A stretch of 64,000 bases of DNA from Rhodococcus gordoniae (GTDB lineage: Bacteria > Actinomycetota > Actinomycetes > Mycobacteriales > Mycobacteriaceae): positions 1-64,000 of the forward strand of contig NZ_LPZN01000017.1 in the NCBI RefSeq assembly GCF_001646655.1, in the 5' to 3' direction. The first letter of the stretch is position 1. Each line of letters begins with the position of its first letter. The position numbers and the translations under genes were made by a program. The notes below the pieces were generated by a model. The model was not told where the DNA came from. It worked only from the letters and a program-made list of their open reading frames with translations, and made no database searches. Shown piece after piece: positions 15,465 to 24,497 of the stretch.

Positions 15465-16649
15465 TCACACTCCAGAAGGAGACCGATATCGGACCTCCTG
15501 TGTGGCCCTTCTTCGTTGCACTTCCTGAACGAGAACGACAACAACCAAGACGGTAACAAGAAGCGCGCTGACAGCTACACCCGGCAGAGCCGTGCCGACG
15601 ATCCCGATGGCGAGACACGCGAGCGTTCCACTCACCAGTGGAGCGCTGATGGTTCGTGTGGCCCGTAGCCGAAGCACAGTTTGGGCAACGAGGTAGAGGG
15701 TGGGTCCGCCGATGACCGCACTCATCTGTGCGGACGACAAGCGGTCGGTAGGGTGCGTGATGACCAACTCGTCGCCGACTGCCGTCAGAATGATGCCTGC
15801 GATGATCAGGACATGCCCGTAGGTGTAGGAGTCGCGGGCCAACTGTGTTCGAGAAGATGATCGAGCGAGGGCGTTGTGAGCAAGCTCTCGGGTCGAGGTG
15901 AAGTACAGCCACCACAAGGCCGCCGTCCCGACAAACGCTCCGCCGAACGCGGTCACAGTCATCACATCGAGCCGAAGATCGACCACGGTCGTACCGGTGA
16001 TGACGATTGTCTCTCCGAGTGCGGCGATGACGAAGAGCCCGAACCGTTCGACGAAGTGGTCGGTGGCCAGATCCCATGTCCCGCCGGCCAACCGAGGCCG
16101 GCCCGGGACACGGAAGTAGAAGAGCGGCGCGCAGTAGTCGAACGCCAGCGCGACGATCCACACACCCACGCGTGCTTCATCACTCGCGAAACCGCCGGCG
16201 ATCCAGAACATGCCGGCGACGGTCAACCAGATGAGGATCCGGCCGGCCCGTTCGCGTTCGATCGTGCCTTTCGCGGCGACGACGAACGTCAGAAAGAGAT
16301 GACGGCCCACCTGGATCGAGACGTAAGCGGCAGCGAACAGCAGTCCTTTGCTGCCGAAGGCCTCCGGTGCTGCGATCGCCATGAGCAGACTTGCGAGCAT
16401 CAGAGCGATCAGCAGGATGCGCACGGCGTTGGTTTCCGGGTCGAGCTCGTTGGTGGCCCACGTGGTGTAGTTCCACGACCACCAGACCGCGAGGAGGATC
16501 AGCACCGCTCGGCCTGCGCCGGCCCAGGTAAGGTGCTCCAGCAGCAGGTGTGAGACCTGACTGATGGCGAAGACGAACACGAGGTCGTAGAACAACTCCA
16601 GCGGTGCCGCCCGTTTTTCCTCGGAGTCGCCGCGTTGAGCCTGTCGCAT
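15465..16649 (-). CDS. LtrA (low temperature requirement A) family membrane protein
   Basis: A 394-aa membrane protein with about ten helices and LtrA signatures: an N-terminal KRAAPLELFYDLVFVFAISQ motif, an ERFGLFVIAALGET motif in the middle, and a TGTTVVDLRL segment. The LtrA family is widespread in actinobacteria; its biochemical role is unsettled. The ATG at 16649 shares its A with the stop of the SDR upstream (TGATG), so the two genes are translationally coupled. The coupling with an SDR is noteworthy but not explained. Confidence 0.88.
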   Translation of the reverse strand: MRQAQRGDSEEKRAAPLELFYDLVFVFAISQVSHLLLEHLTWAGAGRAVLILLAVWWSWNYTTWATNELDPETNAVRILLIALMLASLLMAIAAPEAFGSKGLLFAAAYVSIQVGRHLFLTFVVAAKGTIERERAGRILIWLTVAGMFWIAGGFASDEARVGVWIVALAFDYCAPLFYFRVPGRPRLAGGTWDLATDHFVERFGLFVIAALGETIVITGTTVVDLRLDVMTVTAFGGAFVGTAALWWLYFTSTRELAHNALARSSSRTQLARDSYTYGHVLIIAGIILTAVGDELVITHPTDRLSSAQMSAVIGGPTLYLVAQTVLRLRATRTISAPLVSGTLACLAIGIVGTALPGVAVSALLVTVLVVVVLVQEVQRRRATQEVRYRSPSGV

Positions 16650-17341
16650 CACCAGGGGAGCACCCCGGCGCGGTCGGTGACCGTGCCGGTGGGCGTGTCG
16701 GCTCCCAGGGTGGCGATGCGCACCGCTGCCTCGGCGCCGTCCTCGACGCTGTGTCCGACCCGGCCGGTGAATTCGGTTGCAGTCCGGCCGGGGTCCACCG
16801 CGTTGAAGCGAACGTCGGGGGTGGTCTTGGCGTATTGCATTGTCAGCATCGTGACCGCGCTCTTCGATGAGCCGTAGGCGGCGAGCGGGTACTGCGACTC
16901 GACTCGTTCCGGGTCCTGGGTCATCGTGAACGATCCGAGTCCGCTGGTGACATTGACGACCGAAGGGGCGGTCGCAGCCCGCAACAGGGGCAGGAATGCG
17001 TGCGTGACACGCACCAGCCCGAAGACATTGGTTTCGTAGACGAGGCGGATCTGGTCGGCCGTCATGTCCTCGGGTGGGGTGACTTCCCCGAGGATCCCGG
17101 CATTGTTGACGAGGATGTCGAGGTGGCCGACCTGCCCGCGCAGTGTCTCGACTGCAGCGTCGACCGACGCATCGTCGGTCACGTCCAGTTGGACGAAGTG
17201 GGCACCGAGCCGGTCGGCGGACGCGCGGCCGTTCTCGGCGTCGCGGGCGCCGATCCAGACGGTCTGGCCGGCCTGGATGAGGCGGCGGGCCACTTCGTAG
17301 CCGAGACCCCTGTTGCCGCCGGTGATCAATGTGGTTGTCAT
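16649..17341 (-). CDS. short-chain dehydrogenase/reductase
   Basis: A 230-aa classical SDR. The Rossmann motif is TGGNRGLG at residues 7-14, followed by NNAG, a Ser in NVTSG and the catalytic Tyr-x3-Lys as YGSSK. It reduces or oxidises a carbonyl with NAD(P). The ATG at 17341 has AGAGGAAA before it. It is coupled to the LtrA gene at its 3' end. No pathway partner suggests a substrate. Confidence 0.88.
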   Translation of the reverse strand: MTTTLITGGNRGLGYEVARRLIQAGQTVWIGARDAENGRASADRLGAHFVQLDVTDDASVDAAVETLRGQVGHLDILVNNAGILGEVTPPEDMTADQIRLVYETNVFGLVRVTHAFLPLLRAATAPSVVNVTSGLGSFTMTQDPERVESQYPLAAYGSSKSAVTMLTMQYAKTTPDVRFNAVDPGRTATEFTGRVGHSVEDGAEAAVRIATLGADTPTGTVTDRAGVLPW

Positions 17342-17870
17342 GTTTCCTCTTTCGTGGCATGTGGTGGTGCCGGTGCCGCGCGTGAAGAAGTGCGTGGAGA
17401 ATCGGCAACGTTCGTGGTGGAACCTTCGACCAGTTCGAGCATCTGGGGGACGAGGTCCCGCATTCGCGGTGCGCTCGGATGGCTCGAGCAACTCACGGTT
17501 CTGCCGACGTTTGTCGGCGTTGATGGTCTCGGCGTTCACCGTGCACATTCCGTGAGGCAGGACCGGATACGCCCTCGACGATGCGTTCTCCATCGGCAAT
17601 CCTCCTGGGTTCGATTCGGGCGGTCCATGCCGTGGTGGAACATGATCGGCCGGCCGGCGCCCCAACCCTTGTAGAAGATCTCGACCCGTCATCGGTTGTG
17701 AGGAAGGGCATGGTGGACTCCTCGCATTCGGCCCGGGTGCCGGGTGAATTGTTGACTCCACCAGCGTCGCTCAGCGCGGTGATAGCAGCCTCCGTCAGTT
17801 GACTGCCATGTCATGGCCGTCTACTCGAGTCGGGTCCTCTACAGCACGGCACCCGGCTCGCGGACCCCAC
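17342..17870. other. intergenic region upstream of the SDR-LtrA operon
   Basis: About 530 bp without a supportable gene. It should hold the promoter for the SDR-LtrA operon and the end of the LuxR-family gene on the same strand. Frames extending the SDR upstream show no protein-like pattern, and no clear hairpin or operator was identified. Confidence 0.4.
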
Positions 17871-20633
17871 TTACCGGGTGGTCGGCGCTTCGGGAGGCAG
17901 AGCGTCGAGAGCGTCTCGGAGAGCGGCACGGGATGTGATCCCCAGCTTCGGAAACAACCGATAAAGATGTGACGAGACGGTCCGCGGTGACAGGAAGAGT
18001 CGCGAGGCGATCTGCGGGTTCGACAGCCCCGTTGCTGCGAGCCTGGCGACCTCGAGCTCTTGTGGCGTGAGTCTGGTGCCGACATTGCCCCGGGAAGCGC
18101 GCGTCATTCCCGTGGCGCGAAGCTCAGCCTTCGCCCGGGCCTCCCAGGTCCGGGCCCCGACCCGCTCGAACTGGGCACAGGCAGCGTTCAGCTCCACCCG
18201 CGCGTCACGGGTGCGTCCTCGTCTGCGCAGTTCTTCGCCGTACGCCAGATGTGCGCGGCCTACCTCGAAGGGCCAGTGCTCGATGGCCGGGAGCGCGAGC
18301 GCCTCCTCGAATCGTCGGACCATGTCGTCGGGTTCCGACGTCATTGCGGTGACTGTCGCCACGCTCAGCGCCCATCGTGGTGACAGGCGGTCGACACCCG
18401 CCGCACGCAGCGCGTCGGCGTGCCGCCGCGCCTCCGCACCGCGCCCGGTGCGTAGTGCCGACTCGACGAGGTCCGGTGCGGACCAGAGCGCTTCGGGGTT
18501 GAAGGGTGGTAACACGCCGGGCGGGCAGATCGCCGTAGCGTGCTGGAAGGCTGTGTCGAAGTCAGCGGCGCCGATGGCCGCGCGGGCGGCTGCCTGGTGG
18601 GCGCAGTTCTCCAACCGCCGTAACCTTCTGGGCTCCGACCAGCTCCAGATGTGCTGACAGTGGACACGGCACGCATCGAGGTCGCCGCGCTGAGCTTCGA
18701 CCATCGCCGCGATGTAGCGACCGACCTGGCCGAACAGGTGGTAGCCGGTCTCCTCACACAACGTGATGAGCTCGGCGGCAGCGTCGGCCGATGACTGCCA
18801 CCTGCCGCTGTGCAGGTCGTCCAGAGCGACGAACATGAGCCCCGGCATGCTCGCGCCGACCGCGCCGTCATCGCCGACGATGCGAGAAACAGCCTCACGG
18901 CAGCCTGAAAGCCGGTCGAGGTACGAGGCGGCCAGGGCAGTGCGAACGACGATGTCGGCGTCGGTCTGGTCTTCGAGGTGGGAGATCTCGTCATCCAGTC
19001 GACGAAGCATGTCGTCCGTGACGGACCCTGGGGCGTAGTGGACGCGGCCCATGGACACTGCTGCCGCGGGCGAATCCTCGGGAAGCGGGCCGAGGATGCC
19101 GATCAAGGGCTGCCAATGCTCGTCGCGTCCCGAGTAGTGGCTGGCGAGGGTCAGGGTGAAGAGCGCAGTCTCGAGTTCGCCACGTGGCAGCTCGGAGGGG
19201 TCCAGGTTCTCCTCGATCAGCTTCATCAACAATGCGTGGGCGGTATCTGCATCCCCCTCGGTGACGAGCACCAGAAGGGCAGCGGCCGCGGCCGTGGCCA
19301 GCGCCTCCGGCGGGTTCCCGTGCATCTCACGCATGATCTCGTGCGAGGTGTCCAGTCGGCCGGCCACCCATGCGGCGATGTACGCCGCTCGGGAGAGGCG
19401 GCGTGTTCGGTTCCCCGAGTCTGGAGTCAGTTGGGCGGCGCGACGCAGACGAGCGACGGCGCCGGCAGCGTCACCGCGCCGCAGACTGCTCTGCGCCGCG
19501 GTCTCGACGACCGAGGCCACCACTTCGTCGGGCACCGTCGTGGCTCGCGCGAGATGGTCACCGCGGCGTTCCGGTTGGTCGAGGAGTGCCTCGGCCAAGC
19601 GGTGGTGCGCACTGCGACGCTGTTCTCCTGTGGCGCCGTCGACCACCGCGGACCTGACCAGCGGGTGTCGGAAGCGAATGGCGCGACCGTTCTCGGCGAC
19701 CTCGAGCAGGTGGTCGCGTTCTGCAGGAGCGAGCCCGTCGAGTGTGCTCGGTCCACCAGCCACTTCGAGGAGCCCGAGGTCGCCGGAGCTCTCGAGTGCC
19801 GCGAGCAGGAGTAGGTCGCGGGTTCTCTGCGGTAGTTGCTCGATGCGGGCTGCGTACAGAGCGCGGACATCTCGCCCTTGCCCGCTCGTCCAACACGATC
19901 CACGCAGATCCGTGTCCCCGGACACGCTGGTAGCGCCGGCGAACTCGAGCAGAGCGAGTGGGTTGCCCTGAGCTTCTCGTGCCACCGTCTGCAGAACCCG
20001 GGGAGGTAGATGATCAAAACTTGTGGAGAGCAACCGCAGTGCGCCCGCGTCGTCGAGAGGCGCGATCGCGAGCTCGGTGAGGCCGATCGACCGGAACACT
20101 TCGTCGGTCTCGGTGCGCCAGGCTCCGAGAAGTCCGATTCGGCGGCCCGCGAGCCTTCTGGCGACGAATGACAACGTGGATCGGCTCGCGTCGTCGAGAG
20201 CGTGGAGGTCGTCGACGACGACCAGGAGTGGTTGTTCCTTCGCGGCCTCGCTGAACAGCACCAGCGCCGCGTTCAGTACGGCGATCCGGTCGGGTGTGGG
20301 GCCGGTGCCAAGGCCGATCGCGACCTCGAGGGCCTCTCGCGGAGCATCGGGCAAACCGTTGATCTCGCGAGGGAGCGAGGCCACGAGTTCGTGGAGACCC
20401 GAGAAGCTGATGTCCGTTTCATACTCGACGCCACTGCCGCGGATGACCCGCATCTTCTCCGTGAGCGCAAGGTCGGCGGTCGCGTCCAGGAGCGCGGTCT
20501 TCCCCACTCCCGGATCTCCGGTGAGGAGGGCTGCGGCTCCATCCGTCGCCGCTCTACCCACGAACTTCGTGAGCTCGGCAAGTTCGCGGTCTCTCCCCAC
20601 CAGTGCGGTCGGATCGACCCCTACCCTCGCCAA
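17871..20633 (-). CDS. LuxR-family (LAL) transcriptional regulator with ATPase domain
   Basis: A 920-aa large ATP-binding regulator. The N-terminal AAA/STAND ATPase has Walker A GDPGVGKT at 39-46 and Walker B LLVVVDDLHALD. A long helical, TPR-like middle follows, and a GerE/LuxR helix-turn-helix lies at about 850-910 (LTPQELEVARLAATGLSNPQ). Size and order fit the MalT/LAL class, which integrates ATP and a ligand before activating promoters. The closest genes on the same strand are the SDR and LtrA, over 500 bp downstream, so it may act on them or elsewhere. No ligand is evident. Confidence 0.9.
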   Translation of the reverse strand: MARVGVDPTALVGRDRELAELTKFVGRAATDGAAALLTGDPGVGKTALLDATADLALTEKMRVIRGSGVEYETDISFSGLHELVASLPREINGLPDAPREALEVAIGLGTGPTPDRIAVLNAALVLFSEAAKEQPLLVVVDDLHALDDASRSTLSFVARRLAGRRIGLLGAWRTETDEVFRSIGLTELAIAPLDDAGALRLLSTSFDHLPPRVLQTVAREAQGNPLALLEFAGATSVSGDTDLRGSCWTSGQGRDVRALYAARIEQLPQRTRDLLLLAALESSGDLGLLEVAGGPSTLDGLAPAERDHLLEVAENGRAIRFRHPLVRSAVVDGATGEQRRSAHHRLAEALLDQPERRGDHLARATTVPDEVVASVVETAAQSSLRRGDAAGAVARLRRAAQLTPDSGNRTRRLSRAAYIAAWVAGRLDTSHEIMREMHGNPPEALATAAAAALLVLVTEGDADTAHALLMKLIEENLDPSELPRGELETALFTLTLASHYSGRDEHWQPLIGILGPLPEDSPAAAVSMGRVHYAPGSVTDDMLRRLDDEISHLEDQTDADIVVRTALAASYLDRLSGCREAVSRIVGDDGAVGASMPGLMFVALDDLHSGRWQSSADAAAELITLCEETGYHLFGQVGRYIAAMVEAQRGDLDACRVHCQHIWSWSEPRRLRRLENCAHQAAARAAIGAADFDTAFQHATAICPPGVLPPFNPEALWSAPDLVESALRTGRGAEARRHADALRAAGVDRLSPRWALSVATVTAMTSEPDDMVRRFEEALALPAIEHWPFEVGRAHLAYGEELRRRGRTRDARVELNAACAQFERVGARTWEARAKAELRATGMTRASRGNVGTRLTPQELEVARLAATGLSNPQIASRLFLSPRTVSSHLYRLFPKLGITSRAALRDALDALPPEAPTTR

Positions 20634-20764
20634 TGTTGTCCCGCCTCGTACTCATCGTGGCCCTGATGGTTGGAACAGCAGTACGACCAGCCACGCGGTC
20701 GAGAAGAAAGTATCTCACTGACAGCACCCCTTCGACCGATCCGGGACTGTCGGACAACACACGG

Positions 20765-21090
20765 CGAGGACCGCGTCTCGATGCGTGCCGTCGCCGACCC
20801 GGCCGGGGTTGCCGTGGGATTGGTGCGACACGCTACGAGACCGACGACGGGTTACGCGCCGCCGGACAACCGGTCGTCGACCACTACGCTCCGGTGATCG
20901 GCTCAGTGCCGAATGTGGGCACTCCGGCCCAGGTCGACGCCGCCCGAGACGAGGCGGTGCGGAACATGCGCGAGACGCATCCGACGGGTGGTGAACTACA
21001 TCCGGCGCACAGTGCTCGATCCGCAGAGACGTCAGTTGGGCAGTGGCGACGGCGATCTGCTCGGCCCGGTAGCGCGCGGGCCGCCGAGGA
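20765..21090 (+). pseudogene. frameshifted TetR-family regulator remnant
   Basis: Successive pieces of one TetR-like protein appear in three frames: SMRAVADPAGVAVGLVRH (helix-turn-helix, near 20780-20830), then DGLRAAGQPVVDHYAPVIGS (near 20845-20910) running on through TPAQVDAARDEAVRNM, then VVNYIRRTVLDPQRRQLG (near 20990-21045). Intact TetR proteins read these in one frame, so at least two frameshifts are present. The N-terminus before the recognition helices and the C-terminal half are poorly preserved. Confidence 0.6.
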
Positions 21091-21093
21091 CGC

Positions 21094-21213
21094 GGTCGTC
21101 GACGAGGAGACGACGGAGAACGTCTCGCCCGAAGCGTCGCTGAACTCGCCGTCGATGTAGGTCAGCGCTTCGGGCAACCGCGCCGTGTCCTGGGCCGTGT
21201 TCATGACACTCAT
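21094..21213 (-). pseudogene. N-terminal fragment of an aldehyde dehydrogenase
   Basis: The frame starts MSVMNTAQDTARLPEALTYI and continues DGEFSDASGETFSVVSSST, the characteristic opening of an aldehyde dehydrogenase (YIDGEF...). After about 38 codons the resemblance ends and the sequence becomes the other strand of the TetR remnant. More than 90% of the gene is missing, so this is a deletion scar. Confidence 0.55.
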
Positions 21214-21455
21214 GTCACGCGCCCTTCCGGCCTGTGTCGTTCAGGACCGATCGACACCGGCCCCCGCCAGCGAAGCGGAACCGCATCTGGCATGCAACTA
21301 TGCAACTTTTTCGGAGCCCTGCCCCCGCCCGAGACCAGACGCAGGGACCGAGTCACCCGCCTCGGAGCGAATCTCTGCGGAGCACCCCATCGACCAGATC
21401 CACAGCGGCCTTCAACCCCAGATGGGACTGCTGCACGATTCGGTGACAGTTTCGG

Positions 21456-22335
21456 TCACGCAGCGTGTGCGGCTGGTGTGGTCATGATTGTCTCGAACTC
21501 GACCGGCGTCAATCTGCCGAGCCGGAGCTGGCGTCGCCGGCGATGGTAGGTCCGCTCGATCCAGGTCACGATCGCGATGCGTAACTGCTCGCGTGTAACC
21601 CAACGCTGCCGGTCAAGGACATTTTTCTGGAGCAGCGCAAAGAACGATTCCATCGCGGCGTTGTCGCCGGCCGCCCCGACCCGGCCCATCGATCCGACCA
21701 AGTCGTGGCGGCTCAGGGCGCGGACGAATTTCCGGCTACGAAATTGCGATCCGCGGTCGGAGTGGACCACGCACCCGGCGGCCGAAGCTCGCCGGGCCAC
21801 CGCAGATTCGAGGGCGGCCACGGCGAGCCGGGACTTCATCCGATCGCTGATCGAGTAGCCCACGATCCGATTCGAGTAGACGTCCTTGACCGCACACAGA
21901 TAGAGCTTGCCCTCGTTGGTGCGGTGTTCGGTGATATCGGTGAGCCACAAGCAATTCGGCTCGTCCGCAGTGAAGACGCGGCCGACGAGATCGTCGTGCA
22001 CCGGCGGCCCGGAACGGCCCTTCTTCGAGCCACGTTTCTTGCCGAAGGAGCTCCACCACTTGTTGGTCGAGCAGATCCGCCACGCTGTCCGATCCGACAT
22101 CGACTCACCCGCATCGCGGGCCTCGTCGGAGAGAAACCTGTAACCGAACTCCGGGTCCTCGCGGTGGGCGTCGAACAGGGCGTTCGCCCGATACGCCTCC
22201 TCGAACTCGGCGTCGGTGACCGGACGAGCGAGCCACCGGTAGTAGGGCTGACGGGCGAGCTCAAGAACCCGGCACTTTCGCCGCGACGGGGATCCCGTCC
22301 GCGGCGAGCTGTTTCACGAGCGGGTAGAGCCTTTT
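21456..22335 (-). pseudogene. IS3-family transposase OrfB, frameshifted
   Basis: The DDE integrase domain is complete in one frame: Asp in LWLTDITEH, Asp in VVHSDRGSQF, Glu in AMESFFALLQ. The N-terminal part begins in another frame (KRLYPLVKQLAADGIPVAAK), as expected after a -1 slip from orfA, then stops early. The usual continuation CRVLELARQPYYRWLARPVT is back in the orfA frame. A single extra A in the AAA at 22276-22278 explains this. Unless a second slip occurs, no full transposase is made. Confidence 0.7.
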
Positions 22336-22631
22336 CCCGGAAGATTTGCCTGCGACAGATACGCCGCAGCCCGGCGCAGCACCTCGTTCTCCTGCTCGAG
22401 CAGACGGATGCGTTTGCGGGCTTCGCGCAGTTCGGCGTTCTCACTGGCGGTGGAACCAGGTGTGATGCCGTCCTCGATGTCGGCCTTTCGCATCCAGTTG
22501 GTCAGGCAGGATTCGCTGATGCCGAAGTCCGCGGCGATCTGCCGCAGATGCTGGCCTGGTTCTCGGTTTCGGGCCACGCGCACGACGTCGTCGCGGAACT
22601 CTTTCGGATAGGGCTTGGGCACGGGGTCCAT
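22314..22631 (-). CDS. IS3-family transposase OrfA
   Basis: A 105-aa protein starting MDPVPKPYPKEFRDDVVRVA. It has the helix-turn-helix of IS3 OrfA (IAADFGISESCLTNWMRKAD) followed by a leucine-zipper-like ENAELREARKRIRLLEQENE that mediates dimerisation. A longer GTG start at 22658 is possible, but it lies in a small hairpin at the IS end. The gene ends in TGA 18 bp past an AAAA slip site (22332-22335). Confidence 0.85.
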   Translation of the reverse strand: MDPVPKPYPKEFRDDVVRVARNREPGQHLRQIAADFGISESCLTNWMRKADIEDGITPGSTASENAELREARKRIRLLEQENEVLRRAAAYLSQANLPGKGSTRS

Positions 22632-22683
22632 CCTTCCAGCAGTGCCTGACGGCACCACAATTCAGATGTCACCTACTCCTACA

Positions 22684-23010
22684 TCAGTCCCGATCCGGAT
22701 GCCGCTCCCGCAACACCCTGACCGCAGAAACCCGATCCGACGACGACGCCACCGCAGCCTCCACATCCACCCCCGGAACATCCTCCGGCGCCACCATTCT
22801 CGCCGGCACACCACCACGACGCTTCCGGGCCCACCCCCAACCAGCACCCACCACGACGAACACCCACAACCCGAACCGGAACCAGTGCCAGCCCGACGGC
22901 TCAATGAAGGCATCCGGCACAAAAATCAGCCCACCCAGAACAACCCACGCAACTAGGACTACAAACGGCCCCCACACATCCAGCCACGACAACACACCCC
23001 GCCAACTCAT
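22684..23010 (-). CDS. small membrane protein, 108 aa
   Basis: Two membrane segments, residues about 12-32 (VWGPFVVLVAWVVLGGLIFV) and 44-62 (FRFGLWVFVVVGAGWGW), are followed by a basic, soluble tail. It is Trp-rich. The stop is 11 bp from the IS3 end, so the insertion lies immediately downstream and may have altered or removed following genes. No family is recognised. Confidence 0.6.
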   Translation of the reverse strand: MSWRGVLSWLDVWGPFVVLVAWVVLGGLIFVPDAFIEPSGWHWFRFGLWVFVVVGAGWGWARKRRGGVPARMVAPEDVPGVDVEAAVASSSDRVSAVRVLRERHPDRD

Positions 23011-23255
23011 CCGGCCTCCCGTCGCCGCCGACCGGGCTCAAAACCCGAAGAGATCACGACCGATGCTCCCATGCCTGTTGCTGCGGCGTCACCTCTGCAC
23101 CCGCCGTCGAGTACGACAACGAACGTCGCCGCACACCTGACCACTGCTGCGACAGATGACCCCACGCCTGTCGACACGCTGCCGCCCATTCGGAAAGGGT
23201 CCACAGTCCGAATACCGTGATGAGTGAACAGTTCCTCCCTGACTGCACGACAGAT

Positions 23256-24086
23256 CTACGGGATGTCGGAACTGGTTGTCGCCGCGAGGGATCCCAGCAG
23301 TCGGAGCTTGTCGGCGCTGGGCGAGCCGACGGGAGCTTGGTAGACGATCAATTGGTGGCCGGGTGCGCTGCGGACGTCGAAAGCGTTGTACTCGAGGAGA
23401 AGATCCCCTACGGCAGGATGGCGAAATTCTTTGGCCTCGTGAGTTTTTCCTCGGACGTCGTGCCGACTCCACAGTTCGCGGAACTCGGCGCTTGCAGCGT
23501 GCGCCTGGAGAACGAGAGCGCGGACGTCATCTGCCGAACCTGTGTGACCGAGAGCAAGCCGAAGGTTCGCGACACAGGAAGTGGTTGCGCGGTCCCGGTC
23601 GGTGAAGAAATTGCGTCCGAAGGGGTCGAGGAAGACCATCCGCGCAATGTTGTCGATGCGTTCGAAACCGCTGTACAGAGCTCCAGCCAGGTCGTTGTAG
23701 GCGAGAACGTCCAATTGACGGTTGATGATGAACGCGGGGGTGTGCGACCAGGATGCGAGCAGTTGTCGGAGCGAATCGTCGACGGTGGTCCTTACCGGAG
23801 CGCGCGGTGTCGGTGCCAGGCCCGCGAGGCGGAACAGGTGTTCGCGCAGATCGGTGTCGAGGTCGAGTGCACCGGCGAGGGCGTTGAGGACCGCTGGGGA
23901 GGGGTTTCGCTCACGGCCCTGCTCGAGTCGGGTGTAGTAGTCGACGCTGACGCCGGCGAGCATGGCGACTTCTTCACGACGAAGGCCGGAAACCCGCCGC
24001 CCCGACTGCGCTGTGATGCCGACATCCGTGGGCTGCACGTGGCCGCGTCGCGCTTTGAGGAATGTTCCCAGTTCGGTGGAGCTCAT
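23256..24086 (-). CDS. XRE-family regulator with MmyB-like ligand domain
   Basis: A 276-aa regulator. The helix-turn-helix is at about residues 33-60 (SGLRREEVAMLAGVSVDYYT, RLEQGRERNPS), followed by the MmyB-like PAS-related domain (AFIINRQLDVLAYNDLAGAL, ARMVFLDPFGRNFF, FRELWSRHDVRGK) that binds a hydrophobic ligand in studied members. Length and order are typical. It is divergent from the amidohydrolase/Atu4866 operon across a 410-bp gap; members of this family commonly control a neighbouring oxidoreductase or hydrolase, so it is a probable regulator of that operon. Confidence 0.88.
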   Translation of the reverse strand: MSSTELGTFLKARRGHVQPTDVGITAQSGRRVSGLRREEVAMLAGVSVDYYTRLEQGRERNPSPAVLNALAGALDLDTDLREHLFRLAGLAPTPRAPVRTTVDDSLRQLLASWSHTPAFIINRQLDVLAYNDLAGALYSGFERIDNIARMVFLDPFGRNFFTDRDRATTSCVANLRLALGHTGSADDVRALVLQAHAASAEFRELWSRHDVRGKTHEAKEFRHPAVGDLLLEYNAFDVRSAPGHQLIVYQAPVGSPSADKLRLLGSLAATTSSDIP

Positions 24087-24497
24087 GAGACGACGCTAGC
24101 CTCACCGCGTCGCGGCTGACAGGCCGTGTCGCACCCTGGTTGGGATTGCTTGGTCGTAAGGCCTCACCACTAGCGCCAACGCGGCGAAGGCAACGTCCCG
24201 TCCAAGCCACCCTGCGCCTGGCTTGTCGGCGTGTGGATGTTCTCTACGCTCGCCTCCGCGACAAACCGCACGTGGCAATCGAACGTGCCCGTTACGTCGC
24301 TTGCGGTTCGATAGGCCATGAGATTCCTTTCCCGAGATGCCTTGGAGCGGCAGGGCTCGAGCCTCGTGCTCGAGTTCAGTCCGAACCAGGCTCTGGTGCG
24401 CCCGGGCACACACCGGCCTGGTCCGGGGATCCCCCCGCCCCGATAGTGGATTTCGCCGGAATCACCCGGCGACCCCACTCCCCATTCTGGAGCACAC
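24087..24497. other. divergent intergenic region with a possible transposase tail
   Basis: About 410 bp between the MmyB-like regulator and the Atu4866 fusion gene, so promoters for both should lie here. A plus-strand segment near 24200-24265 reads VQATLRLACRRVDVLYARLR, which resembles the conserved C-terminal tail of IS110-type transposases. It is short and weak. No clear operator was found. Confidence 0.35.

Larger units (their letters stand above)
21443..22673 (-). mobile_element. IS3-family insertion sequence
   Basis: The element holds orfA and orfB on the minus strand with an A-run at the junction typical of -1 frameshifting. Short ends GGTGACA (21443-21449) and TGTCACC (22667-22673) are inverted repeats and give approximate limits; the exact tips and a target duplication were not recognised. 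The right end lies 11 bp from the 3' end of a membrane-protein gene, and the left side is next to TetR and aldehyde dehydrogenase debris, so it probably helped cause that decay. Confidence 0.75.

Noticed and set aside
16649-17761. SDR start at 17761
   Set aside because: The 140 extra N-terminal residues have no SDR similarity; the Rossmann motif begins right after the ATG at 17341, which has its own ribosome-binding site.
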